Below are positions 55,605 to 64,000 of a DNA stretch of 64,000 nucleotides, in pieces (the first letter of the stretch is position 1; every line of letters starts with the position of its first letter). Below the pieces are notes generated by a model. The model made no database searches and was not told where the DNA came from. It saw only the letters and a program-made list of their open reading frames with translations. Origin of the DNA: Liolophura sinensis (taxonomy: Eukaryota > Mollusca > Polyplacophora > Chitonida > Chitonidae); NCBI RefSeq assembly GCF_032854445.1, contig NC_088304.1, positions 15,227,850 through 15,291,849 on the forward strand, in the 5' to 3' direction. Position numbers and translations under genes: made by a program.

Positions 55605-56215
55605 AAAACCAGAGCAAGGATGGCACTGAGTGTGGTAATTCGCTAATGGTCACACACATTTCCAGTGATCAGTTAGGGTTTTATTCCACTTGTTATATGA
55701 AGGCTTAAGTTGTACCAACATACACAGCTAGTAGCACCACGGCTTAAGCATAATTAAGTAGAATAAATGCAGCGATCTTAACGGTATTTTATTAAACGGC
55801 AATGCTTCGAAATGCTGTGTTGTCATCACATATAATATACAAACACAATAAAACAGTGCATAGGGACCAGGCCTCAGGATGCTTAATCCACCAGCGGAAT
55901 CCTGGTTTATGTGCTTAGTCCACCAGCAGAATCCTGGTTTATGTGCTTAATCCATCAGCAGAATCCTGGTTTGTGTGCTTAATTCACCAGCAGAATCCTG
56001 GTTTATGTGCTTCGTCCACCAGCGGAACCCTGGTTTATGCGCTTAATCCACCAGCGGAATCCTGGTTAATGTGCTTAGTCCACCGGCAGAATCCTGGTTT
56101 ATGTGCTCAGTCCACCGGCAGAATCCTGGTTTATGCAAGAATGTAATATATTGCACTATAATATAGCATAGACAAGAAAACCAAGGCAGTGACAACAGTG
56201 TGACAGTGTCTTTAA
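55605..56215 (-). repeat. Repeat C, copy 4 (expanded form)
   Basis: The flanks match copy 1 in order (GGGACCAGGCCTCAGGAT before the array, ACAACAGTGTGACAGTGT after it). Its centre is the 32-bp array at 55878-56135. Confidence 0.75.
55878..56135 (+). repeat. 32-bp minisatellite inside repeat C
   Basis: About eight units of CCACCAGCAGAATCCTGGTT plus TATGTGCTTAGT. Confidence 0.93.
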
Positions 56216-56219
56216 AATA

Positions 56220-56855
56220 ATATACAGCTAAAAATTGAAGTAATCATTGCCTGGTAGACTGCTGAAAATTGTACTCGTGGGTACTTTTGCCCTCACTTTT
56301 AAACCTTTTGAAAAAATTTAATGCATTTAAACGCTGGAAAGGGCTTTATCGAAAATACTGACAGTGACAGGGTATCCTAGCGTCAAGCCACCTTTATTAC
56401 TTTCTCTCCACAAAAAGATATTTTTGTTTTCATCTCATCTTTTACTACTGGGAAATAAGAACTATTTCTAACCATTAATCTGTGCGTCGAAACGGACATT
56501 CGCATACCAGCCGTCAATCAAGTTGGACGTTCCAGGTCAAGTCCTAAAATGCCCTTTAGCACAAACTACCAAAGAACTAAGAAAGTATACAAAGCATAAA
56601 GTTTAAAAGCTAGAAAACTTTTTTGTGACGTGATAGTACGTAACCACCAGCTGTGTATATGGCTCATAAAGCCCACCATAGAATTCAAGCATTTGAATGC
56701 ATTTAAGTTTTTCAAAAATAATCTAAATAAACCTTACCATCTTAGCTTTCTTTCATTTATTTCTGTCAAAGTGTTTTTCATGTTGTTTTTTATTATTATA
56801 AATCAGTGATTTGTTATCATACATATCACTTGTGAATTAAGCTGTCCACTGTGAA
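56220..56855. other. Intergenic, no feature recognised
   Basis: AT-rich DNA without recognisable repeats or coding sequence. Confidence 0.4.
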
Positions 56856-56859
56856 ACAT

Positions 56860-57010
56860 ACCCCTATTCCATGTGTAAACAAATGTGGGTATCCCTATTC
56901 CATGTGTAAACACATGTGGATATCCCTAGTACATGTGTAAACCCATGTGGATATCGCTATTACATTTGTAAACACATGTGGATATCCCTATATGTAAGCA
57001 TATCTGGATA
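56860..57010 (+). repeat. 33-bp tandem repeat, about 4.5 copies
   Basis: Units contain ATGTGTAAACACATGTGGAT and ATCCCTATTCC. AAACACATGTG makes each unit partly self-complementary. Confidence 0.88.
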
Positions 57011-57014
57011 GCGT

Positions 57015-57885
57015 CAGTACTTATTTAGTTAATATTATCCTCTTGCATCATTCCTTCCTGTATTTACATCCGAGTTTTAACTACGTATAACTGACGGCGG
57101 TTTGTGCAATACAATTGATCGGGTTTCCCCGGTGAAATGTGTATTTATTTAATTTAAATATTTCCTATAGAACAACACAACTGTCGACAGAAGGCTGTGC
57201 TTTATATGCAGTGGTCGTCATACCTGTACATGTTTTCTATACGTATAGTGGACAAGAACGATTTGCACCAGTGTAACATGACAACGGGTTGTCATCATGA
57301 TATATAGATGACAAGATCACCTGAACGCTTTTCAGTGATGGAGAAAGAAAAACCACCGTGGAAGGGAGACAACTTCGATAAGCATGTTGCGATATCGTGA
57401 ACTTGCAAGAGCGGCCAGCAAATTTGGCTATGGATCAGTGTCTCTGTGTTATAGCATGGTGCCTCGTACGTCTTGTGTTTTGAATGGTTGGTTCTGTGAA
57501 TTTCGAGTTTATTACGTAGCCGTAAAAGGAACATAGCGGTTTTTTTAACTGTGCGTTTTTTATTTTTTTCCCCACTTTTGCAGTCGGAGTTTTTCTTTGC
57601 CCCCCAAAAAGGGAAAACTCCCAGAAGAAGAGATCGGGTAGGAGCCTCGACAAGAAGCCTAGCTCTACAGTCCTAAAGCCATTCACATAACGAGATCGAG
57701 GCTTCACTGCATGACGACATCTGATCATTTTTCACAGATGTTGTTAAAAAGTTCTGATACGGATGAGTAAAACTCGACCCGAATGCTGACACATTTGACG
57801 GGAATCGATATTGATCAAACTTTTGAAGATATTTAACACTATACGTAATACAGCTAGGAATCTGATATTTCAAAGCCAAAAAAAA
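57015..57885. other. Intergenic, no gene recognised
   Basis: Several short minus-strand open frames (57295-57930) have no recognised family. Confidence 0.35.
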
Positions 57886-57887
57886 AG

Positions 57888-58165
57888 TACCACTAGAGTC
57901 AGAAAACCAACAAAGTACCACTGGAGTCAAAAAACCAACAAAGTACCATTACGATCAGAAAAACAACACAGTACCACTACGGTCAGAAAACCAACAAAGT
58001 TCTACTATGGCCAGGAAACCAACAAAGAACCGCTTGGGTCAGAAAACCAACAAAGTACTACTATGGTCAAAAAACTACGAGTACCACTATGGTCAGAAAT
58101 CCAACAAAGCTCCACTATGGTCAGAAAACCCAACAAAGCTTCAATTGGGCCAGAAACCCCAAAAT
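57888..58165 (+). repeat. 28-bp minisatellite
   Basis: About nine units of GTCAGAAAACCAACAAAGTA plus CCACTATG. It lies at the centre of a 127-codon spurious frame. Confidence 0.9.
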
Positions 58166-58169
58166 TTCC

Positions 58170-58885
58170 TCTCTGCACCTTCCATTCTAAATAAACCGGA
58201 ATGTAATACTAAAATTCTTCTTGGTGAAAGTCGTGGCTCTACAGATCCTCAATCAACGTCATAAAATTCCCGCTATCTGATGCTCATGGAATGCCTGGTG
58301 AGATACTGTATTCGGCATAGCAACCACAAATGGCACTCATCATCTGAACCGCTTTACTTAAGCCAAATACTCATGGCTTATCTTAATGATATACCATGGA
58401 TATAGCCAGGACATTTAACTTTCGTACAGACCTAAGAGGTTAGTATATAATCAACAATTTTCCAGAACTTTACGACTTTTTCAGGGTTGAATGGCAACAC
58501 AATGCGTGTGCCAGTTGAAATACAAAAAAAAAAGAAAAAAAAAAAAAAACCAAACAAACGACCATTTAGGGCTACTCCTTTCACTGGCATTTAGAACTGA
58601 AGCTGAGTTAGATAACACAGCGAATATATAAATCACAACCTCTATTTATTGAGTGAGCGACGTTTCGGTATACGTACTAAAACCGTTATCAAGCATAATG
58701 ATCAGTTGGTGACAGCAATGGGTGTTTGTTGTTGATTTCAACATATGGACAAAGAGGAAACATACAACAGATTAACCAGATTGACAAGATTTACAACAGA
58801 GGGTTATATCGTTGATTAAGTAATTGAACAATGGTTGAAACATACAATAGTCGAAACATACATCAGATAAACAATAGACATTGAC
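58170..58885. other. Intergenic, no gene recognised
   Basis: An A-rich run lies at about 58525-58550. Imperfect ACATACAACAG / GAAACATACA words recur at 58768-58865. Confidence 0.4.
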
Positions 58886-58888
58886 AGG

Positions 58889-59482
58889 GGCATGGGCAGG
58901 GGTGTCAGTCAGGATGGGGTTGTAGTCTAAGGTCTGTCTGCTGAGAAGAGATGGGCAGAGGTGTCAGTCAGGATGGGATTGTAGTCTGAGGTCTGTCTGC
59001 TGAGAAGAGATGGGCAGAGGTGTCAGTCAGGATGGGGTGGTAGTCTAGGGTCTTTATGCTGAGATGAGATGGGCAGAGGTGTCAGTCAGGATGGGGTTGT
59101 AGTCTGAGGTCTGTCTGCTGAGAAGAGATGGGCAGAGGTGTCAGTCAGGATGGGGTAGTAGTCTAGGGTCTGTCTGCTGAGATGAGATGGGCAGAGGTGT
59201 CAATCAGGATTGGGTGGTAGTCTAGGGTCTGTCTGCTGAGATGAGATGGGCAGAGGTGTCAGTCAGGATGGGGTGGTAGTCTAGGGTCTGTATGCTGAGA
59301 TGAGATGGGCAGGGGTGTCAGTCAGAATTGGATGGTAGTCTAGGGTCTGTATGCTGAGATGAGATGGGCAGAGGTGTCAGTCAGGATGGGGTGGTAGTCT
59401 AGCGTCTGTCTGCTGAGAAGAGATGGGCAGATGTGTCAGTTAGGATGGGGTGGCAGTCTAGCGTCTGTCTGCTGAGAGGAGA
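58889..59482 (+). repeat. 59-bp minisatellite
   Basis: About ten units with GATGGGCAGAGGTGTCAGTC, AGGATGGGGT and TAGTCTAGGGTCTGTCTGCT. Variants AAGAG/TGAG and TTGTAG/TGGTAG alternate, showing duplication of multi-unit blocks. Confidence 0.94.
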
Positions 59483-59644
59483 TCACTGTCGCCTGAGGTG
59501 AATTAGAGGGAATTTAGAATCCATTTTCTCGGTTAATATGTGGCTTTAATAGGCGTATGTCTTCCAGAGCTAATTGGAACTTTAAACTTGGCATTGGAAT
59601 ACTGCATGACGCTATATAGAGACGAGAACATTGTGTTAACCTTG

Positions 59645-59816
59645 ACCTTGTCTCCCTCTCCGGTCGTACTTGGAAATATCCGCCAAAAGACTGTGAATGG
59701 TCGTGAGTTTTTCCTGCACTCTGCCCACTTTCCTCCCACCATAATGCTGGGCTGCGTCGTATAAATGAAATATTCTTGAGTGTGGCGTACAACACCAATC
59801 AGATGAATAAATAAAA
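59645..59816 (+). mobile_element. SINE-A, 5'-truncated and diverged
   Basis: CTCTCCGGTCGTACTTGGAA, CTCCCACCATAATGCTGGGC and the tail CACCAATCAGATGAATAAAT. Confidence 0.78.
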
Positions 59817-59819
59817 TGT

Positions 59820-60235
59820 AGCTCGATCACGACGTATTGGTGCACACCGCTCTTCGCATTAACCCCCTCTAATCGGACAATTTTGTCATATTCACCCTTG
59901 ACACCTAGGGTTTGGTGACATGTCAAGTACTGGCTGTTGTAGTGCCGTGTATGATGACCAAACTGGGGACTCATATTTTGGACATGTATATATATCGTTC
60001 CAGTGAGGCATCCAGTAAAAAATGGTGGCATTAATTTTCACCCGCCATGCCGTCGTGATAAACAAAACAAGGGATCAAACCAGTAACTTCCTACACGTAG
60101 TTATCTAATGGCAAATTTAAGAAAAATGGACGTTTTAAGACGAGGATATGTTTCAACTTGTTGTGAAGAATTTTTGGCCTATACGATGTCAACGAACCAT
60201 CAGTAAGTGACCGATGAACTCTCCCACGTATATAC
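59820..60235. other. Intergenic, no feature recognised
   Basis: Nothing recognisable between the two SINEs. Confidence 0.4.
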
Positions 60236-60240
60236 TAGTC

Positions 60241-60490
60241 GGGGCCTCCGTGGCTCAGTTGGTTAGCGCGCTAGCGCATCGTAATGACCCAGTAGCCTCT
60301 CACCAATGCGGTCGCTGAGAGTTCATGCTGCCTTCCTCTCCGGCCTTACGTGGGAAGGTCTATCAGCAACCTACGGATGGCCGTGGGTTTCCCCTGGTCT
60401 CTGCCCGGTTCCGCACACCATAATGCAGGCCGCCGTCTTAATACTTTTGGGTACGGCGTAAAACACCACGCAAATAAGTAAATAAATAAA
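60241..60490 (+). mobile_element. SINE-A, near full length
   Basis: Head GGGGCCTCCGTGGCTCAGTT is intact. About 10 bases of the B-box region are lost (GAGAGTTCATGCTGCC). Confidence 0.87.
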
Positions 60491-60639
60491 ATCATATGCT
60501 GGTCAATTACACAGTGCTGTAAAAGGAAATTTTTAAATTGTTAAAATTAAAAATTTGAATTCGTAAAACTCGTAACCCTGACCCGCGTCGGGTTCACGTC
60601 TTCCCCTTTAATATGATGCGGGCATTTCAACATTTTGAC

Positions 60640-60925
60640 TTTTGCAGAGCGGTCACCTTTAAATTACACAGCATTTTGAATAATTCTAGATCGGAGACGT
60701 CTAATAAACTGCATGTTACATCACTGAATTATTGTATCTAATTCTGCTTAAGCCAGTGCTAGGGGCCGTGTATTTTTGCTCCTATATATACATTTACATG
60801 AACAGTTAGAATAAAACCTTAACTGAGGTAAATTGAAAAGAGGCCATATATTTCACCGCTTACGTGTGACCATTTGCCGGCTATCGCATTGTCGTCAATG
60901 CTCTAGTTTTTTTCCCTATTCGGTA
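60640..60925 (+). repeat. Repeat C, copy 5
   Basis: AGTTAGAATAAAACCTTAAC, TGTGACCATTTGCCGGCTAT, CGCATTGTCG and GCTCTAGTTT mirror the other copies. Confidence 0.75.
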
Positions 60926-60929
60926 TGCT

Positions 60930-61820
60930 TTAATTTTACTGTGTCTATGTCATACTGTAGTATGCACGTCGTTTTAGTAGAAAGCAAGTAATCTTAAATG
61001 AAGGATAGCCAGCGGAAACGACCGCACTAGCGTCGTCATCCGATTGAGGCCAAGGTTTCACGAGCAGTTTTTGTCCAAAACCGTGCATGGAGGATTTGTT
61101 ATATTGTTATAGGTTATCTGATGTGGGTCTCATCATTTATTCTGAATTTATATATATATATATGTCACTTAGTTTAGTTACGCACACAGTGTCGCCCGTC
61201 TGCATACTGAGAGCGTTGTCTCTATTGCCTCTCATTATCAGGCCAGAGTAATTATGACAATCCTCTTAGACTATCTGTTCCTGCCATTCAGCTGTAATTA
61301 CCTCATTATCCTAGCTGGTAGATTTCTGCACATGTCCTGTGCCCCGCACGCACTTACATGAATGCCAATACATTCATATATATCGTTATCTATGAGGCGA
61401 CGTGCTCTTTCAAGATGTGAAAACGCACTACATTTGCCTGTTCATTTTAAAATATACAGGATAACAAACCCCCTTTCTTCATAGGCAAGTTATAAGCCAC
61501 AAACACATCTCTTCACGTCGCTTGAATAAGCCCATAACCTAATGCGACGATAGGCGCTCGCGCGTTTACAAACTGAGCTACAGAGGACCCCTCACGCTAT
61601 AGATACACTGTACTGAATGGTGGTTGAGATGAGAATAAAACCCCAGGTAGCAAGTTCCCCCCAAACCGTCATTTAGCACAGTTCTGTTGTTGTAGCCTAC
61701 TCAACCATTGATATCAGTATTCCCAAGGTGTGCTGAACTACACGAAGACTGTCATAAACACATAAATACGGTGGCCCTGAACGACCATGGCGATCACCCC
61801 GGTTTTTCCATCGAGCGATT
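60930..61820. other. Intergenic, no gene recognised
   Basis: Non-coding DNA with a short TA run at about 61150-61162. Confidence 0.4.
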
Positions 61821-61825
61821 GGTGT

Positions 61826-61996
61826 GATGGAATAAAGGAGCGATGAATGTGATGAAATAATACACTGATGGATGTGATGGAATAATAGAGCGATGGCTGT
61901 GATGGAATAATAGAGCGATGGATGTGATGGAATGACGGAGGCTTTAATGCCATGGAACAATGGGGTGATGGGTGGCATCGGATAATGGAGCGATGG
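61826..61996 (+). repeat. 25-bp tandem repeat
   Basis: About seven units of GATGTGATGGAATAATAGAG plus CGATG. Confidence 0.88.
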
Positions 61997-61999
61997 TAA

Positions 62000-63215
62000 G
62001 CGATAGTAATGAGGCGATGAATCGATTTATAGCTGTATTAACTTGCCGGTCAAGTAAGTACTCCATGCACAAATGTCACTCCACTGCTTCCCAGAAAAAA
62101 CGCATGTCTTATACTCTATTTCCTTGACCAGTAGCATTTGGCAATAGGAAAGATCCTGTCAACGTTGGATGTGTGGCATTTGTATAAACGACGAAAAACA
62201 AACAGCTCAGGAGACCGACATTAGCAACAAACATTTCATATCGCTCAAAAACTTACATCAAGCTTCTCTCTTTGGTCTAAATGCTAGTCATCCTATTCAT
62301 AGCTTAATCTACCTATTTTAAATATATTTTAGTTGAATGTCAGATGTGAAAACGTAATTCGTCAAAGTGAAACACGTGTACAGGTAATTGGTTCTACGTT
62401 GATGTGCACACGATTCACCGTTGCAACCACGTAATGAGATACAGCTACAGGCGGGTTTTGCATTTAATATACCGCCAACAACAGGATGTTCGCATCTACA
62501 TTTCATGATATGCTTTGCTGGGTATATGTTTGCACAGCCTTTGTATCAGAATGATTCGTATATATTTATTAATAATAAATCATAACTCCATATTAATCTG
62601 TGAAGTGAGCTGGGCAGTGACATCTGATTGAGGTCGCGTCAGGTGAAAAAGAGCTAATTATCCCACCTGGCTTAGCTTAAAGATTATCCTCAGCCTGTTG
62701 GATGACCGATTTTTGCACATTCAGCAGTCATGATGCTACTAATTACAGGTGTGTACAGTATGTCGTCTTGTTTACAAAGAGTCACACCTGAAGAGGTAAG
62801 ACTACGCTTAATAGCTACATCTAGAACATCTGTAACTTAAGAGCTCGGCGGTGGGGCATTTTTCCGCGTGCTATTTATATTCCTATTTTACATTGATCAA
62901 AGTGTGTCAAGCAAATCAGGGGATAATAGCAGAGGGTACGGCTAAACCCGGGCCTGGGCGCCTCACACAAGTGTGTCTTACAGAGGGAGAGTGTTAAGAA
63001 GGAATAGTTAACTCAGATTTCGAGTGTGTAGTTGTCCTCGTGCACGATGACCTGTATTATTAGGGTTTGACAATGCGACCATAAAGGTATGCACGCCAAA
63101 GTATCATATGTCCTGTATACAGGCACGTCTCGTTGTATGTAGGTGAAGGGGCAAGGAGTTGGGAGATTTCCAGGTAAGTCTATGGTGGTGAAGTTAACAG
63201 CCTACTACAATGGCA
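62000..63215. other. Upstream region of the second GT22-like gene
   Basis: No gene recognised. The last few hundred bases are less AT-rich and may hold promoter and leader sequence for the gene at 63701, but no specific element can be assigned. Confidence 0.35.
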
Positions 63216-63219
63216 CCTA

Positions 63220-63642
63220 TTGTTGACTGACCACGACCTACCTGCAGAGAACAAGAGGAAGTTTACACCGACATTTTTTCACACGGTATTGGAGGTTTCA
63301 GTTGAAGCGTGCCAAATATTCATATCAGTGCAACAGGAATCTTTAGATCTTCGCGAACTGCAAATATTGCCGGTTGGAGTCCGTTCTGAAGTATGGAATT
63401 TATTGAACAGCAGTTCTACGGACTCCGTGATATGTAGCTTTGGCTGTGTTCTTCATGCAAAATACTGCAGTCTAGAGTCAGATTATTACTGCTGGAGATT
63501 GCAGGAGAGGAATACTTCACTGATGGGAATGATTGTTTACGGAAGAACAAAAACTCATTCGTGCCCGACTGAATTGATGGAGACGCAACACGTAATCGTT
63601 CCATGGATAATAGTCTGCGCTAAACAGGAGAAATCTATATAG
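63220..63642 (+). CDS. Unrecognised 140-codon ORF upstream of the second GT22 gene
   Basis: Open frame starting MLTDHDLPAENKRKFTPTFF with a mixed, globular-looking composition (LRELQILPVGVRSEVWNLL, several Cys and Trp) and no repeat content. It ends 58 bp before the GT22-like ATG, in a different frame. It could be a real exon, part of that gene's leader, or chance: ORFs of about 130 codons occur elsewhere here by chance or in repeats. No family was recognised. Confidence 0.25.
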   Translation: MLTDHDLPAENKRKFTPTFFHTVLEVSVEACQIFISVQQESLDLRELQILPVGVRSEVWNLLNSSSTDSVICSFGCVLHAKYCSLESDYYCWRLQERNTSLMGMIVYGRTKTHSCPTELMETQHVIVPWIIVCAKQEKSI

Positions 63643-63700
63643 GCTATTGCTGCAGACCAGAAGAGCAAACGCCAAGCGGCAAGTCCGGGCAAATCCAGAT

Positions 63701-64000
63701 ATGGGCAAACAGACGAAATTGAACGGCGCCCAGAAAAAGAAAGGTTCGCCCAAAGGGTCGGACAAAATGAACAAAACGCACGACTTTCCTAACAACAACA
63801 ATGGAAATGATTTGCGTAACAGAAAACGTCAGAAAGACCCACCACACAGCAAGCACCTGTTTAGGCGACCTGGCAGACCAAGGATCGGCGTCGATGCTAC
63901 GGATGACTGTTCTCACCACATCTTTCCTCGCAAAGCGGAAGTCATCGTGTTCCTAGTGACCCTTGGAGTTCGTTTATATTACGTCTCCCGGAAGAGGAAT
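63701..64000 (+). CDS. Second GT22-like gene, first coding exon (cut by window end)
   Basis: 100 codons are open from the first in-frame ATG (GATATGG context; in-frame stop at 63611) to the window edge. It starts MGKQTKLNGAQKKKGSPKGS, has an Asn run (NNNNGND), and ends IFPRKAEVIVFLVTLGVRLY then YVSRKRN. That end aligns without gaps to IFPRCTPWLVFLVTLIGRVV then YVSQVKN in exon 1 of the gene at 28760: identical IFPR, VFLVTL and YVS, and the same site for the membrane segment. Both also share a basic, Asn-rich leader. I therefore read it as a diverged tandem copy in the same orientation, 16.9 kb after the first gene's stop. The HPDE motif, the splice donor and the rest lie beyond the window, so whether it is intact is unknown. 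Confidence 0.78.
   Translation, partial: MGKQTKLNGAQKKKGSPKGSDKMNKTHDFPNNNNGNDLRNRKRQKDPPHSKHLFRRPGRPRIGVDATDDCSHHIFPRKAEVIVFLVTLGVRLYYVSRKRN

Noticed and set aside
3717-60490. Free-standing tRNA genes suggested by A- and B-box words
   Set aside because: Each one is the head of a SINE copy followed by the same body and tail. None forms a full tRNA alone.

Overview
This window is animal nuclear DNA, most likely from a lophotrochozoan and probably a mollusc. The reasons are spliced genes with GT-AG introns, AT-rich non-coding DNA, tRNA-derived SINEs with AAAT tails of a kind I associate with molluscs and relatives, and very many minisatellites. The species cannot be fixed from sequence alone. 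I see no retroviral or LTR element, no LINE coding region, no free-standing tRNA or rRNA gene and no CRISPR.

Two complete host genes and the start of a third can be supported, all on the + strand. (1) Spermidine synthase (SRM), 5323-14969: eight coding exons joining in frame to 301 residues, with the GGGDGG nucleotide-binding loop and the DSSDP catalytic motif. (2) A GT22-family (ALG9/PIG-B/PIG-Z-like) ER mannosyltransferase, 28760-46826: three coding exons, 784 residues, with a 15.1 kb first intron. (3) At 63701-64000, running off the end, the first coding exon of a second GT22-like gene. Its end matches the end of exon 1 of gene 2, so the two look like a head-to-tail tandem pair. SRM makes spermidine from putrescine and decarboxylated SAM. 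The GT22 genes probably act in lipid-linked glycan or GPI-anchor assembly. No functional link between SRM and the GT22 genes is suggested.

Layout: 1-5300 is intergenic, with SINEs and a foldback element (2003-2719). 5323-14969 is SRM, in which introns 1, 2, 5 and 6 each carry a different tandem array. The intron 2 array is made from the exon 2/intron 2 junction itself, and the intron 5 array runs into the exon 6 acceptor. 15000-28700 is intergenic, with SINEs and a MITE-like family. 28760-46826 is the GT22 gene, whose big intron holds SINEs, hairpins, a 31-bp array split by a SINE, and an inverted copy of the gene's own leader. 46827-63700 is intergenic, dominated by minisatellites (24-bp arrays at 51.6-53.8 kb; 32-, 33-, 28-, 59- and 25-bp arrays after that).

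Repeat families are named here only for this window: SINE-A (tRNA head, AAAT tail), SINE-B (tRNA head, CACT-like tail), SINE-C, SINE-D (tRNA-Ser/Leu-like head), SINE-E, MITE-B (imperfect inverted ends) and repeat C. Many SINE copies have clear target-site duplications, listed per copy. All family names, copy counts and identities were judged by eye.
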